A stretch of DNA of 64,000 bases from Crocinitomicaceae bacterium (GTDB taxonomy: Bacteria; Bacteroidota; Bacteroidia; Flavobacteriales_D; Crocinitomicaceae). Numbering within the stretch: the stretch's first letter is position 1; every line of letters starts with the position of its first letter. This document shows, one piece after another, positions 45,427-52,419 of the stretch. Under the pieces are notes generated by a model that saw only the letters and a list, made by a program, of their open reading frames with translations, ran no database searches and was not told the origin of the DNA. The DNA is taken from positions 62,001-126,000 of the forward strand of contig JAQWFQ010000030.1 in the NCBI GenBank assembly GCA_029238665.1, read 5' to 3'. The translations under genes were made by a program, and so were the position numbers.

Positions 45427-45538
45427 AATCACAAAAGTGATTCTGCACACAACGAAGTTGTGGCAGTTGCGAAACCAGTCTCAACCGAAGCTCGCTTCAG
45501 GTTGAGGGTGGTGAAGTGGCTGTGTCTTGCGTAGCAAG
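45427..45538. repeat. Cluster of four short perfect hairpins behind ssrA
   Basis: Within 112 bases: AATCAC/GTGATT (45427-45442), CACAAC/GTTGTG with GAA loop (45448-45462), CTCAACC-GAAG/CTTC-GGTTGAG with CTCG tetraloop (45480-45506, one bulged A), and CTTGC/GCAAG with GTA loop (45526-45538). No coding frame fits. The cluster could be a folded RNA downstream of tmRNA, a recombination site or a protein-binding array; none can be chosen. Confidence 0.5.
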
Positions 45539-45608
45539 CTGAATCCTATGCTGTGATGAGTTGCCGGCCGGGTGCACTTTCGCTCTTTTTCGGCTGTATG
45601 TTTTTGTT

Positions 45609-45646
45609 ATCCCAATCCGTTCATTCGTGTTGGGATTTTCTTTTTC
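45609..45646 (+). terminator. Terminator-like hairpin, probably the one now used by ssrA
   Basis: Arms ATCCCAA (45609-45615) and TTGGGAT (45630-45636) followed by TTTCTTTTTC. It is the first plus-strand hairpin with a T-run downstream of the tmRNA. Confidence 0.65.
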
Positions 45647-45660
45647 ATCCCAAGTACTCC

Positions 45661-45674
45661 CCCCGTCTCCACCA
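45661..45674 (+). repeat. ssrA 3'-end attachment-like repeat, copy 2
   Basis: CCCCGTCTCCACCA followed by AAAG. It matches the tmRNA end at 11 of 14 positions and copy 3 at 12 of 14, and includes the CCA that copy 1 lacks. It has no tRNA-like sequence in front of it, as expected for an att remnant. Confidence 0.4.
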
Positions 45675-45739
45675 AAGTTAACTTTTAGATTTATCCATAG
45701 AATGTGACACCGCATTAATCCTCGGAAACATAAACTGCA

Positions 45740-46018
45740 TTAGTTATAATATGCTCTTTGGATATTTATTGCAGTATTCCCGGAGGTTAAACTCCCCTCA
45801 TTACAAATAAATTTTATAAGGAACCTACTATTGCTTTTCTCATTAGGTAAATCTAGGCTTGGTGGAATATTAATAAATATAGCCTTAACATTGGAAGGTG
45901 ACGATGAACCAAACATTACCGGTATTCCATCTTCATTTGCCCATTTTGCATATTCCCTTAGTCCTCCTTTACCATCTGCCGCATAATAACCAACAGACTC
46001 AGGAAACCTTTGTGAATA
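45740..46018 (-). pseudogene. 3' fragment of a gene cut by an insertion-sequence-like end
   Basis: On the minus strand an open frame of 92 codons runs from 46018 to TAA at 45740-45742. It reads YSQRFPESVGYYAADGKGG at its left end, has SPSNVKAIFINIPPSLDLP in the middle and ends NIQRAYYN. It has no start codon: exactly at 46019 it meets the 16-bp repeat GGTTCTGTCGCATTAA, and the frame closes in that repeat. Codon use and composition look like real coding sequence. The family is not recognised. It is best read as the C-terminal end of a gene whose front was lost when the repeat-bearing element inserted or recombined. Confidence 0.6.
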
Positions 46019-46034
46019 GGTTCTGTCGCATTAA
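46019..46034 (+). repeat. 16-bp IS-like end, copy 1 (forward)
   Basis: GGTTCTGTCGCATTAA. Identical to copy 4 and the inverse of copies 2 and 3 with one difference each. It resembles the GGTTCTGTTGCA-type terminal inverted repeats of IS6-like and the GGCTTTGTTG-type ends of some IS5-like elements. It forms the breakpoint of the gene fragment on its left. Confidence 0.65.
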
Positions 46035-46153
46035 CTAAAAAATCACTATTTGAAGCCTAATTCGTACAAAACAAAAAACCATAAATCGTTGAAATAATGC
46101 GAGTTAACTTTTTAAACATTCAAGGAATTTGATGAAAAATCGTCGAAAAATAA

Positions 46154-46169
46154 TTAATACGACAGAACC
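46154..46169 (-). repeat. 16-bp IS-like end, copy 2 (inverted)
   Basis: The minus strand reads GGTTCTGTCGTATTAA, 15 of 16 identical to copy 1. Copies 1 and 2 together bound a 151-bp MITE-like segment (46019-46169) with no coding content. No matching target duplication flanks it. Confidence 0.6.
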
Positions 46170-46341
46170 CTTGATTTCTGCTTATCAATAGATTTCTTCA
46201 ATTTTACCATGGCATATATCAAAGTTGTCAACGTTATTAGGAAGGGTCAAATCGCTGATTCGAGAAAACCAATGTTCAAAATATTTTGTTCTTTGGCAGC
46301 ATAACTCATCGATAATTACTAAATTCCAGAATCAGAAATGA
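46170..46341. other. Non-coding stretch between two inverted IS-like ends
   Basis: 172 bases with only short broken frames on both strands (the longest is a roughly 20-codon minus-strand frame starting MSYAAKEQ). Probably the eroded interior or flank of an insertion element. No transposase motif can be read. Confidence 0.4.
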
Positions 46342-46357
46342 TTAATGCGACAGAGCC
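46342..46357 (-). repeat. 16-bp IS-like end, copy 3 (inverted)
   Basis: The minus strand reads GGCTCTGTCGCATTAA, 15 of 16 identical to copy 1. With copy 1 it would bound a 339-bp element (46019-46357), too short for a transposase gene. Confidence 0.6.
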
Positions 46358-46389
46358 CAAAAAGTAAATAAAGTAATTAAAAAATTTAA

Positions 46390-47496
46390 GTGAATCACCG
46401 CATACTATTAATTGGAATAATCTTATTTGCATGCAACGAAGGCAGTGTGAAACAACAAATCAAATCTAAATCAAATGTGTACAAAGACACTTTACAATTA
46501 GAAAGTTCAATAAAACAAGAAATTGAATCCGTTGATAAAAATGATACCACCATATGGGGTGTTAAAATAGCGGTTCGAAATAACAACATACAGTCCATAA
46601 TTAACGCTTTTAAAGATATGGACATTGAACGAATATCGCAGTTTGTTTCTTATCCTTTAGAACGAATTCTTCCTATCCCAAAAATAAATAATGAAATAGA
46701 GTTTCAAAAAAGATTTTATCAGATATTTGATCCATATCTCATAGACCCGATAAAAAAATCGACTCTTGAAGATTGGCTTGAAGATGACTATGGCATTTGG
46801 CTATTTTTTATCGAAGAAGACAATAGTTGGAATAGATTATATCAACTAAATCACCATGGATTAATTGAGGATATTTGGCCTACAAGTTCAAGAGAAAAAG
46901 AATATAGAGCAGAATTAATTGAAAAAGAAAAAATGACTCTCCATCACTCATTGAAAGAATATGAAACTCCGTTTGTCAAAATAAAGACGGATGATTATTT
47001 AGTTCGAATTGACCAACTCGAAGGAGAGAAATATCGTTATGCATCATGGAAAATAGGAGAAAAAGAAAGTTCGCGACCCGATCTTATTATTACCAATGGG
47101 GAGGAAATAACTGGAAATGGAGGACTTCAAATTGTTTTTCATAATAAAGAGTTTAGCTATTATATAACACATAATTTTGTTGGCGCGAGATATACGCCGG
47201 AGTATTCATTGACAGTAAAAAAAGGAGAAGATTTGATATTCATTCAAGGTGGAGTTTCTAATCATGATAACAGTTTCGAAAATTTAGAACAAATCGAAAA
47301 AGATTTAAAATCATTTAGTCAGAACTCTGGATTATCAGCAAAAAAGCTGCTCGATAAATTCAATACAAAATCTGAATTACATGAGAATGATCAGGTCACA
47401 AAAAAATTAAAAACAATTAAAACTAAATATAACATAACGGAATACGAACTATTCAAAGGCTTAGTAAGAATAAACAAACAGGTTCTGTCGCATTAA
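46390..47496 (+). CDS. Orphan lipoprotein of unknown function, C-terminus set by an IS-like end
   Basis: 368 residues from GTG at 46390. The N-terminus MNHRILLIGIILFACNEG is a lipoprotein signal with Cys15 in LFAC. The mature protein is charged, with a possible two-domain layout: a helical part (INAFKDMDIERISQFVSYPLERILPIP) and a strand-rich part around 215-285 (LIITNGEEITGNGGLQIVFHNKEFSYYITHNF). No family recognised. The last codons GTT CTG TCG CAT TAA lie in the repeat at 47481-47496, so the natural C-terminus may have been lost. It lies in the ssrA-linked accessory patch, so horizontal origin is likely. Confidence 0.65.
   Translation: MNHRILLIGIILFACNEGSVKQQIKSKSNVYKDTLQLESSIKQEIESVDKNDTTIWGVKIAVRNNNIQSIINAFKDMDIERISQFVSYPLERILPIPKINNEIEFQKRFYQIFDPYLIDPIKKSTLEDWLEDDYGIWLFFIEEDNSWNRLYQLNHHGLIEDIWPTSSREKEYRAELIEKEKMTLHHSLKEYETPFVKIKTDDYLVRIDQLEGEKYRYASWKIGEKESSRPDLIITNGEEITGNGGLQIVFHNKEFSYYITHNFVGARYTPEYSLTVKKGEDLIFIQGGVSNHDNSFENLEQIEKDLKSFSQNSGLSAKKLLDKFNTKSELHENDQVTKKLKTIKTKYNITEYELFKGLVRINKQVLSH
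47481..47496 (+). repeat. 16-bp IS-like end, copy 4 (forward)
   Basis: GGTTCTGTCGCATTAA, identical to copy 1. It supplies the stop codon of the lipoprotein gene. No inverted partner is found to its right in this window, so the element that carried it has been deleted. Confidence 0.65.
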
Positions 47497-47606
47497 TTTT
47501 ATAAAATATCATCCCTATTCCCGCCAACTCATCCCCTCTAACGCATAGCGGAAAACATCATTATCAACAGCTCAATATCTCCCTCCAAAAAGTTCGAGAA
47601 GCCTCC

Positions 47607-47620
47607 CTCCGGCTCCACCA
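47607..47620 (+). repeat. ssrA 3'-end attachment-like repeat, copy 3
   Basis: CTCCGGCTCCACCA, 12 of 14 identical to the tmRNA end, preceded at 47592 by GTTCGA as in a T-loop and followed by AAAAA and a strong terminator. It keeps the CCA and would still pair with the tmRNA 5' end (with G-U pairs), so it may be the original 3' end of ssrA. Confidence 0.5.
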
Positions 47621-47621
47621 A

Positions 47622-47657
47622 AAAGAAACCCACTTAAATGAGTGGGTTTCTTTATTA
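47622..47657 (+). terminator. Strong terminator, probably the original ssrA terminator
   Basis: A 13-bp perfect stem, AAAGAAACCCACT (47622-47634) with AGTGGGTTTCTTT (47641-47653) and a 6-base loop. No gene ends directly before it, but attachment-like copy 3 of the ssrA 3' end abuts it. Confidence 0.8.
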
Positions 47658-47669
47658 AGATTTACTACG

Positions 47670-47743
47670 ATACACCTAACTTCTTTATATCTATTATTCT
47701 TGTATTATGAAAACTAAATTGATTTAGAAGAAGTTAGATGTAT
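47670..47743. repeat. 16-bp inverted repeat upstream of degP
   Basis: ATACACCTAACTTCTT (47670-47685) and AAGAAGTTAGATGTAT (47728-47743) are inverse copies with one mismatch, separated by 42 AT-rich bases. A second 9-bp inverted pair, AGTAATTTA and TAAATTACT (47747-47755, 47783-47791), follows. They could be protein-binding sites or ends of a tiny element; no gene lies inside. Confidence 0.5.
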
Positions 47744-48042
47744 TTAAGTAATTTACTGTAGTATGAATAGTAACTGTTTCATTAAATTACTGAATGAATC
47801 AAAAGATTATTTCTTATTTAGATGCCAATTAATTCAGTTTCCATAAATTATCGCCAACGATATGTGTATGAGTAGTTACATCCCGAAGGGTGTTATTGCT
47901 TATTTACCTGTGGGATTTTTTTCACTTGTAATGCATATCAACGATATGTATGCCATTTTGCTTAACATCTTTTAACAGCAGCCGCATATAACATTTCTGA
48001 TTCTTTATTGTTATAATTGATAACTTGATAAACGCAAAGCTG
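47744..48042. other. Gene-free stretch upstream of degP
   Basis: About 300 AT-rich bases without a credible frame. It holds an 11-base direct repeat, CAACGATATGT, at 47855-47865 and 47939-47949; the second copy sits in a hairpin (GCATATC-AAC-GATATGtATGC, 47933-47953). A clear TAnnTTTG promoter for degP was not found. Confidence 0.5.
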
Positions 48043-49518
48043 ATGAAAAATAATTTTAAACTTTTGGGAATAGGTCTTATAGGTGGAATGCTTCCACTTA
48101 TTATTTTTATAACACTCAACCAAACTAACTCAACACCACAACTAGACACCGTTACAAATCAACAAACGGAAACATTTGGCACTAAAACAGCATTGAGACC
48201 CTACACTTCAGCTACGGAAATTGATTTTGTTAGCGCATCTGAAAATAGTTTAAACTCAGTAGTTCACGTTACTACCAAGGTAGAAACAACATCATTCCAA
48301 AGGGATCTTTTTTCTGAGTTCCTATACGGTCCTGGAGCTGGCGGAAGGGAGTTTAAGCAATATGGTTCTGGTGCAGGGTCTGGAGTAATTGTATCAACCG
48401 ACGGGTACATTGTAACAAACAACCACGTCATTCAAGATGCACAGGAAATTGAAGTAACGCTAAATGACAACCGAAAATACACCGCCACAGTTGTTGGTAC
48501 AGATCCATCAACAGATGTTGCTGTATTGAAAATCGAGGAGAAAAATTTGTTAGCGATACCTATTGGAAACAGTGATAATATTCAGGTTGGTGAATGGGTG
48601 TTAGCCGTTGGAAACCCATTCAACCTAACAAGCACCGTTACGGCTGGAATTATTTCTGCAAAAACACGGAACATCAACCTATTATCAGAACAGTCTAGTA
48701 CCAATATTGTTCCGATAGAATCTTTCATTCAAACAGATGCGGCTGTAAACCCTGGAAACTCAGGAGGAGCACTTGTAAACACGCAAGGAGAGCTCGTAGG
48801 AATAAACACAGCCATCGCGTCAAAAACAGGAAGTTATAGTGGTTACTCTTTTGCTATTCCTGTTAACCTTGTAAAAAAAGTACTAACAGATCTAATAGAC
48901 TATGGCATCGTTCAACGTGGATACTTAGGGGTTCAAATTTCTAATATTACACAAGAATTAGTTGAAGAAAAAAAGCTAGCCAACACAAAAGGAGTCTATA
49001 TTGCACGTGTTTCAGAAAATGGAGGCGCAGAAAAAGCAGGGCTAAAAGATGGAGACGTCATTCTAAAAGTGGGAACAAAAACAGTGAATTCAGTAGCCTC
49101 ACTGCAAGAAGAAGTAGGGAAACGAAGGCCTGGAGACAAGGTTAACATCACCATCCGAAATTCAACAGGAAGTGAGTATATCAAAGAAGTTACACTTCGA
49201 AACAGCGACGGAAAAACAACACTCATTCGCAAAGAAGAAGTTAAAAAAAACACTGCCCTAGGAGCAACCTTCATAGAATTAACAACCAAAGACAAAGACG
49301 AATTAAACATTTCAAATGGAGTGAAAATTAAAACACTTAGCGCTGGAAAGTTAAAATCGCTCGGTCTCACCGAAGGAATGATTATTTTAAAAATTAACAA
49401 CGAAGCAATTAAATCGATTAAGCAACTAACGAGCAAGTTGAATAGCGCCAACAGAGGTGTCTTATTAGAAATAATGACCAAAAGCGGTAAAAGAGACTAC
49501 GTAGGGTTCGGCCTCTAA
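48043..49518 (+). CDS. DegP/HtrA-family periplasmic serine protease
   Basis: 491 residues. One N-terminal hydrophobic segment (LLGIGLIGGMLPLIIFITL) serves as signal or anchor. The trypsin-like domain has the triad His in TNNHVIQDA, Asp in DPSTDVAVLK and Ser in GNSGGALVN. Two PDZ domains follow (LGVQISNITQEL and on, and a shorter C-terminal one ending GKRDYVGFGL). It degrades or refolds misfolded proteins in the periplasm. I use ATG at 48043 rather than an in-frame TTG 18 bases upstream. It is the first conserved gene after the ssrA-linked accessory patch. Confidence 0.94.
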   Translation: MKNNFKLLGIGLIGGMLPLIIFITLNQTNSTPQLDTVTNQQTETFGTKTALRPYTSATEIDFVSASENSLNSVVHVTTKVETTSFQRDLFSEFLYGPGAGGREFKQYGSGAGSGVIVSTDGYIVTNNHVIQDAQEIEVTLNDNRKYTATVVGTDPSTDVAVLKIEEKNLLAIPIGNSDNIQVGEWVLAVGNPFNLTSTVTAGIISAKTRNINLLSEQSSTNIVPIESFIQTDAAVNPGNSGGALVNTQGELVGINTAIASKTGSYSGYSFAIPVNLVKKVLTDLIDYGIVQRGYLGVQISNITQELVEEKKLANTKGVYIARVSENGGAEKAGLKDGDVILKVGTKTVNSVASLQEEVGKRRPGDKVNITIRNSTGSEYIKEVTLRNSDGKTTLIRKEEVKKNTALGATFIELTTKDKDELNISNGVKIKTLSAGKLKSLGLTEGMIILKINNEAIKSIKQLTSKLNSANRGVLLEIMTKSGKRDYVGFGL

Positions 49519-49579
49519 ACCATTAAATGAATTCATTGATGCTGAAGTTGGTAATATTGAGAATTTTATGAACGTTTTT

Positions 49580-49612
49580 TTTGGATAATGAGTTCTTTTC
49601 ATCGTATCTTTG
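49580..49612 (+). promoter_or_regulatory. Promoter of rpoD
   Basis: TTTG at 49580-49583 and TATCTTTG at 49605-49612, 21 bases apart, 48 bases before the ATG. This matches the consensus recognised by the sigma factor the gene itself encodes. Confidence 0.7.
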
Positions 49613-49659
49613 TCCGCGCCATTATTTAGCACTAATAAAATAGAAGACGACAAGAAAGT

Positions 49660-50526
49660 ATGAGACAACTTAAAATTACGAAATCTATTACCAACCGTGA
49701 GAGCCAGTCATTAGATAAATACTTACAGGATATCGGTAAAGAAGAGTTGATTACTGCTGAGCAAGAAGTAGAATTGGCAAGAAAAATTAAACAAGGTGAC
49801 CAAAGAGCCCTTGAGAAATTAACAAGAGCCAACCTTCGATTTGTCGTGTCTGTTGCTAAGCAATACCAAAACCAAGGTTTAACACTACCCGATCTTATTA
49901 ACGAGGGAAATCTAGGCCTGATTAAAGCGGCACAAAAATTTGATGAAACACGTGGTTTTAAATTCATTTCATACGCCGTATGGTGGATTCGTCAATCAAT
50001 ACTACAGGCACTTGCTGAACAAGCGCGAATTGTACGATTACCTCTAAACCAAGTAGGATCACTAAACAAGATAAACAAAGCTTTCTCTCGCCTTGAGCAA
50101 GAATTCGAAAGACCTCCATCAGCTGAAGAATTAGCTGAAGCACTAGAGGTTCCTGAAGATAAAATTAAAGAGAGTTTAAATGTATCTGGTCGTCACGTTT
50201 CTATTGATGCTCCCCTATCAACATCTGAAGATGGTGGAACACTGATGGACGTTATGGCAAACAACGACTCGCCTAAAGCAGATCACTCTTTAATGGCTGA
50301 ATCTCTTCAAAAAGAAATTGAGCGATCATTAAGTACACTCACAGACAAAGAGCGTGAAATTATTCGTTTGTTCTTTGGAATTGGAATGAATCATGGGCTT
50401 ACACTTGAAGAAATTGGAGCCAAGTTCAATTTAACACGTGAGCGCGTTCGACAAATTAAAGAAAAGGCAATTCGCCGTTTGCGACATACCTCTCGAAACA
50501 AACTACTTAAAGCTTACTTAGGATAA
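49660..50526 (+). CDS. rpoD: Primary sigma factor RpoD/SigA, Bacteroidota type
   Basis: 288 residues, the compact primary sigma factor of this phylum without the long region 1.1 and non-conserved region. Region 1.2/2 is seen in [20 protein letters not shown], region 2.3-2.4 in [22 protein letters not shown], region 3 in [20 protein letters not shown], and region 4.2 in [29 protein letters not shown]. It directs RNA polymerase to TTTG/TAnnTTTG promoters, which occur upstream of many genes in this window. It has its own promoter and terminator. Confidence 0.96.
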   Translation: MRQLKITKSITNRESQSLDKYLQDIGKEELITAEQEVELARKIKQGDQRALEKLTRANLRFVVSVAKQYQNQGLTLPDLINEGNLGLIKAAQKFDETRGFKFISYAVWWIRQSILQALAEQARIVRLPLNQVGSLNKINKAFSRLEQEFERPPSAEELAEALEVPEDKIKESLNVSGRHVSIDAPLSTSEDGGTLMDVMANNDSPKADHSLMAESLQKEIERSLSTLTDKEREIIRLFFGIGMNHGLTLEEIGAKFNLTRERVRQIKEKAIRRLRHTSRNKLLKAYLG

Positions 50527-50534
50527 TAAATTAT

Positions 50535-50566
50535 AAAGGTGCCCACTAACATAGGCACCTTTTTTA
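50535..50566 (+). terminator. Intrinsic terminator of rpoD
   Basis: A 9-bp perfect stem, AAAGGTGCC (50535-50543) with GGCACCTTT (50554-50562), then a T-run, 9 bases after the stop. Confidence 0.92.
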
Positions 50567-50608
50567 TATACTAAAACTTAAATATCAATACCTTATAATT
50601 TAAAACAA

Positions 50609-52060
50609 ATGGGAATAGCGTTGAGTTACGAAAACGAATTACAGTCGCATATCAAAAAAGAAAGAGCGGCAGTAAAACTATCAAGTAAAGGAGGAGAACT
50701 TCTTTACGACAAAGGAATCGAATTGGTTTTATTCAGAAACCCATTGATCGATTTAACGATTTCCGAAGTATTAAATCTACATGAGTATTCAAAAAATGTA
50801 GTCAACAAACCTGTTGATATTTTCACAACATCTGGCCTGGCAGAAGCAATTCTTGAAATGGATCTTGCACCAGCAAAACTAGACATTGGTAAGCTAGCTA
50901 GCGAATGGTTAAATGAGAAAGGTGATTTTGAAACAATGATCGATTTTCTTAACGCAAAGTTAGCAGGGTTTGCAACTTCAACTACACTGAACTTTGAACC
51001 AAGAGATGTTGTACTATACGGTTTTGGTCGTATCGGTCGTTTAGCAGCAAGAGAGCTTATAAAACAGGCTGGTAAAGGTCAGCAACTAAGATTAAGAGCC
51101 ATTGTAACTCGTAGCAACTCTGAAGCAGACTTAATCAAAAGAGCCGCATTACTAAAAAATGATTCCGTTCACGGAGCGTTTAATGGTACTGTACAAGTAG
51201 ATGCTGCAAACGAAGCATTAATCATCAATGGGCAAATTGTAAAAATGATTTGCGCTAAGAATCCTGAAGATATTGACTATACTGCTCACGGAATAAACAA
51301 TGCCTTGATTATCGACAATACAGGAGTCTTTACAGATAGAGAGGCGCTATCTCGTCACCTAAAAGCTTCAGGTTCATCTAGAGTTCTTTTAACAGCTCCA
51401 GGTAAGGAGATACCAAACATCGTTTACGGAATCAATCAAAAAGAATTAGACCTTGAAAATGAGCAGGTTTATTCAGCTGCTTCTTGTACAACAAATGCAA
51501 TCTCCCCTGTTCTTAAAGTTGTTAATGACAAGTTAGGCGTTGTAAAAGGACACATTGAAACAGTGCACGCCTATACAAACGATCAGAACCTACTCGACAA
51601 CATGCACAAAAAACCAAGAAGAGGTCGTTCTGCTGCAATCAATATGGTAATTACTTCAACAGGTGCAGGTAATGCTGTAACTAAAGTAATTCCAGACTTA
51701 AAAGACAAATTAACAGCAAATGCTGTACGTGTCCCTACTCCAAATGGATCACTAGCAATTCTTAACCTTGAACTGGGAAAAGAAACTTCAGTGGAAGAAT
51801 TAAACAACACCATTAAGGATGCGGCATTAAACGGCGATTTAGTTAATCAGATATACTACGCTCTAGACCCTGAATTGGTATCGAACGATATCATTGGGAA
51901 TACATGTTGTTGTGTATTTGACTCAAATGCTACAATCGTTTCTAAAGATGGTAAAAATGCAGTTATATACGCATGGTACGACAACGAGTTTGGTTATACA
52001 AAACAAGTTATTCGTCTAGCAAAATACATTTCTAAAGTAAGAAGAGCAATTTATTACTAG
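50609..52060 (+). CDS. gap: Glyceraldehyde-3-phosphate dehydrogenase, long form
   Basis: 483 residues. The classical GAPDH fold starts near residue 130 with VLYGFGRIGRLAAREL (NAD-binding), and the catalytic Cys293 lies in SAASCTTNAISP; WYDNEFGYTKQV is near the C-terminus. The enzyme interconverts glyceraldehyde-3-phosphate and 1,3-bisphosphoglycerate in glycolysis or gluconeogenesis. About 130 extra helical residues precede the fold, a feature of a GAPDH subgroup found in Bacteroidota and some gammaproteobacteria; the role of that extension is unknown to me. Monocistronic between two terminators. Confidence 0.93.
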   Translation: MGIALSYENELQSHIKKERAAVKLSSKGGELLYDKGIELVLFRNPLIDLTISEVLNLHEYSKNVVNKPVDIFTTSGLAEAILEMDLAPAKLDIGKLASEWLNEKGDFETMIDFLNAKLAGFATSTTLNFEPRDVVLYGFGRIGRLAARELIKQAGKGQQLRLRAIVTRSNSEADLIKRAALLKNDSVHGAFNGTVQVDAANEALIINGQIVKMICAKNPEDIDYTAHGINNALIIDNTGVFTDREALSRHLKASGSSRVLLTAPGKEIPNIVYGINQKELDLENEQVYSAASCTTNAISPVLKVVNDKLGVVKGHIETVHAYTNDQNLLDNMHKKPRRGRSAAINMVITSTGAGNAVTKVIPDLKDKLTANAVRVPTPNGSLAILNLELGKETSVEELNNTIKDAALNGDLVNQIYYALDPELVSNDIIGNTCCCVFDSNATIVSKDGKNAVIYAWYDNEFGYTKQVIRLAKYISKVRRAIYY

Positions 52061-52080
52061 TCAATACGATTTATAAAAAT

Positions 52081-52114
52081 AAAAAAAAGGACTGATTAAA
52101 ATCAGTCCTTTTTT
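52081..52114. terminator. Bidirectional terminator between gap and yajC
   Basis: An A-run, GGACTGAT (52088-52095), loop TAAA, ATCAGTCC (52100-52107) and a T-run. Serves the convergent gap and yajC units. Confidence 0.92.
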
Positions 52115-52133
52115 TTATTTCCTTATGTCTTGT

Positions 52134-52397
52134 TTATTTCGCTCCCAGCATATCTTCAACAGAGTTTGAAATTGCAGATTTATCTAACCTTAGCTTTCCA
52201 CTTTCTGTTGCAATTAAAACTGTAGACTCTGCCACCTCAAGGACCTTTCCGTGAATACCACCAATGGTAACCACTTTATCACCCACAGCCATTGATTCTC
52301 TAAACTGTTTTAACTCTTTTTGTTTTTTCATCTGAGGTCTGATCATAAAAAAGTAGAACACTACCATAATCAATACCAACATTACTATTTGATTCAT
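52134..52397 (-). CDS. yajC: Preprotein translocase accessory subunit YajC
   Basis: 87 residues. One N-terminal membrane helix (VMLVLIMVVFYFFMIRPQMKKQKE) is followed by a small cytoplasmic domain with VGDKVVTIGGIHGKV, the YajC signature. It associates with SecDF of the Sec translocon. It is the last gene of the run dehydrogenase, nusB, DUF1573, yajC; its ATG lies 22 bases after the DUF1573 stop. Confidence 0.94.
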   Translation of the reverse strand: MNQIVMLVLIMVVFYFFMIRPQMKKQKELKQFRESMAVGDKVVTIGGIHGKVLEVAESTVLIATESGKLRLDKSAISNSVEDMLGAK

Positions 52398-52419
52398 ATC
52401 TGTTATTTTTATTTTAAAA

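Larger units (their letters stand above)
45424..47620. mobile_element. Probable relic of tandem genomic islands integrated at ssrA
   Basis: The segment between the functional tmRNA 3' end and its third imperfect copy. Part A (45424-45660) holds a hairpin cluster and a terminator but no gene. Part B (45675-47606) holds a decapitated minus-strand gene fragment, four 16-bp insertion-sequence-like ends and one lipoprotein gene. All flanking genes are housekeeping. A perfect 13-bp terminator directly behind copy 3 looks like the original ssrA terminator, now displaced by 2.2 kb. No integrase or transposase frame remains, so it is called a relic. The attachment-site reading is inference from short imperfect repeats. 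Confidence 0.5.

Noticed and set aside
45497-45715. A 72-codon minus-strand frame overlapping the hairpin cluster behind ssrA
   Set aside because: It reads through the hairpins and the attachment-like repeat, has low-complexity Thr/Ser/Lys composition and no family pattern; best explained as a chance frame in structured non-coding DNA.
46019-46357. An intact insertion sequence bounded by inverted ends
   Set aside because: The interval is only 339 bases, contains no transposase frame and has no matching target duplication, so it is recorded as repeat scars.
48996-49481. A 161-codon minus-strand frame opposite the DegP-like protease gene
   Set aside because: Antisense shadow of the PDZ-coding region, Ser- and Leu-rich without motifs.
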